Of a stretch of DNA of 7,007 nt, positions 5,178-7,007 are shown piece after piece; position 1 is the first letter of the stretch, and each line of letters begins with the position of its first letter. Source of the DNA: Candidatus Delongbacteria bacterium. Its GTDB lineage: Bacteria; Delongbacteria; UBA4055. The stretch lies in NCBI GenBank assembly GCA_027858795.1, contig JAQICF010000081.1, forward strand, positions 1 to 7,007. The letters run 5' to 3'. Position numbers and translations under genes: made by a program. Below the pieces are notes generated by a model. The model was given only the letters and a program-made list of their open reading frames with translations. It made no database searches and was not told where the DNA came from.

Positions 5178-5200
5178 ATACCCGGATCAAGTCCGAGTAT
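5178..5200. repeat. Hairpin repeat, ATACCCGGA type, followed by GAC
   Basis: Arms ATACCCGGA (5178-5186) and TCCGAGTAT (5192-5200) pair with one wobble position around the loop TCAAG. It shares the TCAAG loop and the ATGAC right end with the ATCCTGAA elements but has different arm sequences, as if the stem rather than the sequence is kept. Confidence 0.55.
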
Positions 5201-5210
5201 GACAATGAGA

Positions 5211-5232
5211 ACAAGGGGTTTCAACCCCTTGT
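5211..5232. repeat. Perfect hairpin repeat, ACAAGGGGTT type, upstream of the TolC gene
   Basis: Perfect 10-bp arms ACAAGGGGTT (5211-5220) and AACCCCTTGT (5223-5232) leave only TC between them, so the real loop would be wider. The right arm is identical to 2219-2228. It ends 17 nt before the Shine-Dalgarno of the gene at 5264. No T-run follows. Confidence 0.7.
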
Positions 5233-5263
5233 AACAACATAGAATAAATAGGAGAAAATAAAT

Positions 5264-6499
5264 ATGAGAATTATAATTTTACTTTTAGCATTCCAATTGG
5301 TAAATGCTGTTACATTTGATTTAGATCAATGTTTGGATTTTGCTGAGAAGAATAACAAAAGTATTCAAATATCAAATTATCAGAAAGATATTTCTGTGAT
5401 GAACGTTAAAGATGCAAGAAATAGGTTCTTTGATGTTTACGGTAGAGATAATAATATCTTTTCTATGGACGATGATGAGAATATGAATATTAATTTTTCA
5501 ACATCAGTTGGAGTAACTGGAACTTTAAGCTCGGGACTGATACACAACTATCAATATTCAGGTATTTCTTCGGAGAATTCATTTCTGGATCACACAAACA
5601 GTGTGAACAGTTTGAGAAATCAAGTCACATCAGCTTTCTTTGGTGTTCTTATTGCTAAAGAAAATCTTAAACTGCAAAAGGATAAACTTGAGTACAGTCA
5701 GAAGAAATTTGAAGAAGCAAAATTAAGATTTGATATGGGAAATATGTCTCAATCTGACCTTTTAAGCTTTGAAGTAACTTTATCAGAAGATACTATTGAT
5801 CTTAAGAACAAAGAGTCCGCTTTAAAAAAGCAAAAACAAAATCTTCTATATCTAATGCATAACCAGATTAAGGATGAAGAGTTTGATATTGAATACAAAG
5901 AAGAGCTTGATACCACATTTAACTTTGTAAAAAAAGATCTTATTGATGAAGCTTTGAAAAATAGACCTGACATATTAAAATATCAAAATTATCTTGGACA
6001 GCAGGATCTTATGCTTAAGATGCAGTATGATAATTTTTTACCATCCTTATCTGGTGATGTCTATTATAACTATACAAAATATCACGATTTTAACAATGAT
6101 TTGTTCTCTAACAGCAGTGATGGAATAAAAGGTAATCTTACTCTTTCATTGAACTTAAGCTACTCAAATTGTAATAGTATTGATAAAAACAAAGTTGAAC
6201 TCAAGAAAAGTAAACTTTCTTTTGAATCAAAAGTCCTTGAGATCAAGAATGACATTACTTCAAAGCTTATTGATCTTCAAAATCAGAAGAATAACTTAGA
6301 GCTAGCAGACAAGCATATTGAGCTGGCTGAAAAAAACTTAGAACTGGCTGAGAAACTTTTTGCCATTGGCGATAAGTCTGTGTCAGATTACTTGAAAGCA
6401 AGAAATGATTTCATCAGTGCAAAGAATAGAAAGATAAACTATCTGTATAGTTTTATCATTTCAAAATATGACCTTTATAATTCCGTTGGGAGAAGATAG
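5264..6499 (+). CDS. TolC-family outer-membrane efflux/export channel
   Basis: A 411-aa outer-membrane factor that should form the trimeric outer-membrane and periplasmic tunnel of a tripartite efflux or type I export complex. The signal peptide ends at VNA (13-15). The start is supported by AGGAG at 5250-5254. Family features: FDLDQCLDFAEKNNKSIQISNYQ at the mature N-terminus; long coiled-coil helices (about 105-195 and 310-395); and two internally related helix-turn segments, RFDMGNMSQSDLLSFEVTLSE (about 155-175) and LFAIGDKSVSDYLKARNDFISAK in the second half, reflecting the family's internal duplication. LIDEALKNRPDILKYQN carries the usual NRPD motif. ELAEKNLELAEKL shows clear heptad spacing. 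It is at the short end of the family (commonly about 430-480 aa), with no sign of truncation. Its stop overlaps the start of the adaptor gene, so the two are translationally coupled. The substrate cannot be inferred. Confidence 0.95.
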   Translation: MRIIILLLAFQLVNAVTFDLDQCLDFAEKNNKSIQISNYQKDISVMNVKDARNRFFDVYGRDNNIFSMDDDENMNINFSTSVGVTGTLSSGLIHNYQYSGISSENSFLDHTNSVNSLRNQVTSAFFGVLIAKENLKLQKDKLEYSQKKFEEAKLRFDMGNMSQSDLLSFEVTLSEDTIDLKNKESALKKQKQNLLYLMHNQIKDEEFDIEYKEELDTTFNFVKKDLIDEALKNRPDILKYQNYLGQQDLMLKMQYDNFLPSLSGDVYYNYTKYHDFNNDLFSNSSDGIKGNLTLSLNLSYSNCNSIDKNKVELKKSKLSFESKVLEIKNDITSKLIDLQNQKNNLELADKHIELAEKNLELAEKLFAIGDKSVSDYLKARNDFISAKNRKINYLYSFIISKYDLYNSVGRR

Positions 6500-7007
6500 T
6501 GAAAAATAAAACGTATATAATTCTGACTGTTATTATCATAACTGTAATAACATATCTAATAATGAAACCTAAGGCTGAAGATAAAGATGCTAAGATGAAT
6601 GAATTGAAAGATTCCGCAAAGGAGGTAAAATCCTTTGTAAAGGTCAAGACGGTAAAATTATCAAATCAGAATTTGATCATGCATATAAATACTACCGGAA
6701 CTGCTAAGGCTGAAAGGTCTGTGGATATTTATCCTCAGGTAAGTGGCTTCGTCGAAAAAGTATATGTCTCAGAAAATTCACAGGTTTCAAAAGGTGATCT
6801 TCTGTTTACATTAGACAACGAACAGTATCAGCTGAATCTAGAAAGAGAAAAAGATAATTTGCTTAAGGCTAAGATAGCTTATGGTATCAGAAAGAGTGAG
6901 ATAAAAGATCAAAGTACAGCAGCCAATGATAAAAAATTCAATGAAGAATTAAATAAATTGAAAGAACAGAGAAGAATCGGAAATATTAGTGAAAAGGAAT
7001 ATGAAGA
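6499..7007 (+). CDS. RND/HlyD-type periplasmic adaptor (membrane fusion protein), 3' end outside window
   Basis: 169 complete codons are visible. The GTG start shares its G with the TAG stop of the TolC gene (TAGTG). GGGAG at 6488-6492, inside the end of the TolC gene, is a well-placed Shine-Dalgarno. The first in-frame ATG is codon 22 and would remove the membrane anchor, so GTG is preferred. Residues 5-21 are a hydrophobic N-terminal anchor without a lipobox cysteine; 23-45 are a charged linker. The adaptor core follows: TTGTAKAERSVDIYPQVSGFVEKVYV (65-90), then NSQVSKGDLLFTLDNEQY (93-110), the lipoyl/barrel half-motifs, then the first coiled-coil helix ending in RRIGNISEKEYE, the usual hairpin turn region. 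It should link the TolC-type channel to an inner-membrane pump, most likely encoded next. Whether the pump is RND or ABC type cannot be decided from this part. Confidence 0.93.
   Translation, partial: MKNKTYIILTVIIITVITYLIMKPKAEDKDAKMNELKDSAKEVKSFVKVKTVKLSNQNLIMHINTTGTAKAERSVDIYPQVSGFVEKVYVSENSQVSKGDLLFTLDNEQYQLNLEREKDNLLKAKIAYGIRKSEIKDQSTAANDKKFNEELNKLKEQRRIGNISEKEYE

Noticed and set aside
5211..5232. Intrinsic terminator before the TolC gene
   Set aside because: The stem is perfect but no T-run follows, and the same right arm recurs at 2219-2228 in another leader, which fits a dispersed repeat better.
5090..5232. CRISPR array in the gap before the TolC gene
   Set aside because: The repeats are palindromes of several different sequences with irregular spacing. 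There is no constant direct repeat with unique spacers and no cas gene.
5749..6647. Minus-strand open frames at 5749-5973 and 6456-6647
   Set aside because: They are antisense to the TolC and adaptor genes, which have clear family motifs.

Overview
This is an AT-rich bacterial window, probably from a Gram-negative, two-membrane organism. It carries a lipoprotein signal sequence, an outer-membrane TolC-type channel and a periplasmic adaptor. The style of the genes (a six-bladed beta-propeller lipoprotein with a GRGPGE motif, and a DUF4143 ATPase) recalls the wider Bacteroidota/FCB-like lineages. However, several genes here have clear Shine-Dalgarno sequences (before 722, 3827, 5264 and 6499), which is unusual for true Bacteroidota. 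A less-studied relative is my guess; the species cannot be read from this window.

The left third (1-2030) is an accessory region. It opens inside a DUF4143-type AAA ATPase on the + strand, whose N-terminal ATPase half lies outside the window. A closely spaced small membrane protein follows. Convergent to these, on the - strand, is a two-gene operon: a 71-aa protein and a nucleotidyltransferase of the MNT/AbiEii superfamily, overlapping by 71 nt, with a near-perfect 20-bp palindrome just upstream. Divergent from this operon is a short reading frame that looks like the broken middle of a second, AbiEii-type nucleotidyltransferase. The pair therefore resembles a toxin-antitoxin or defence-type module next to the wreck of another.

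The middle (2030-3600) holds an unusual gene: an N-terminal four-cysteine zinc ribbon, a class-I methyltransferase-like domain with altered motifs, and a C-terminal membrane region. About 40 bp of imperfect direct repeat lies on both sides of it (2094-2133 and 3493-3531). Small hairpin-forming repeats lie in its leader.

The right half (3827-7007) is envelope related: a beta-propeller lipoprotein, then a TolC-family outer-membrane factor whose stop codon overlaps the GTG start of an RND/HlyD-type periplasmic adaptor that runs off the end. TolC and the adaptor should form an efflux or export complex, with the inner-membrane pump probably encoded just beyond the window. The gaps before 2288, 3827 and 5264 each contain short palindromes 18-31 nt upstream of a start codon. 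They belong to a few recurring sequence types, one of which is a copy nested inside another copy. No rRNA, tRNA, CRISPR array or intact insertion sequence was seen.
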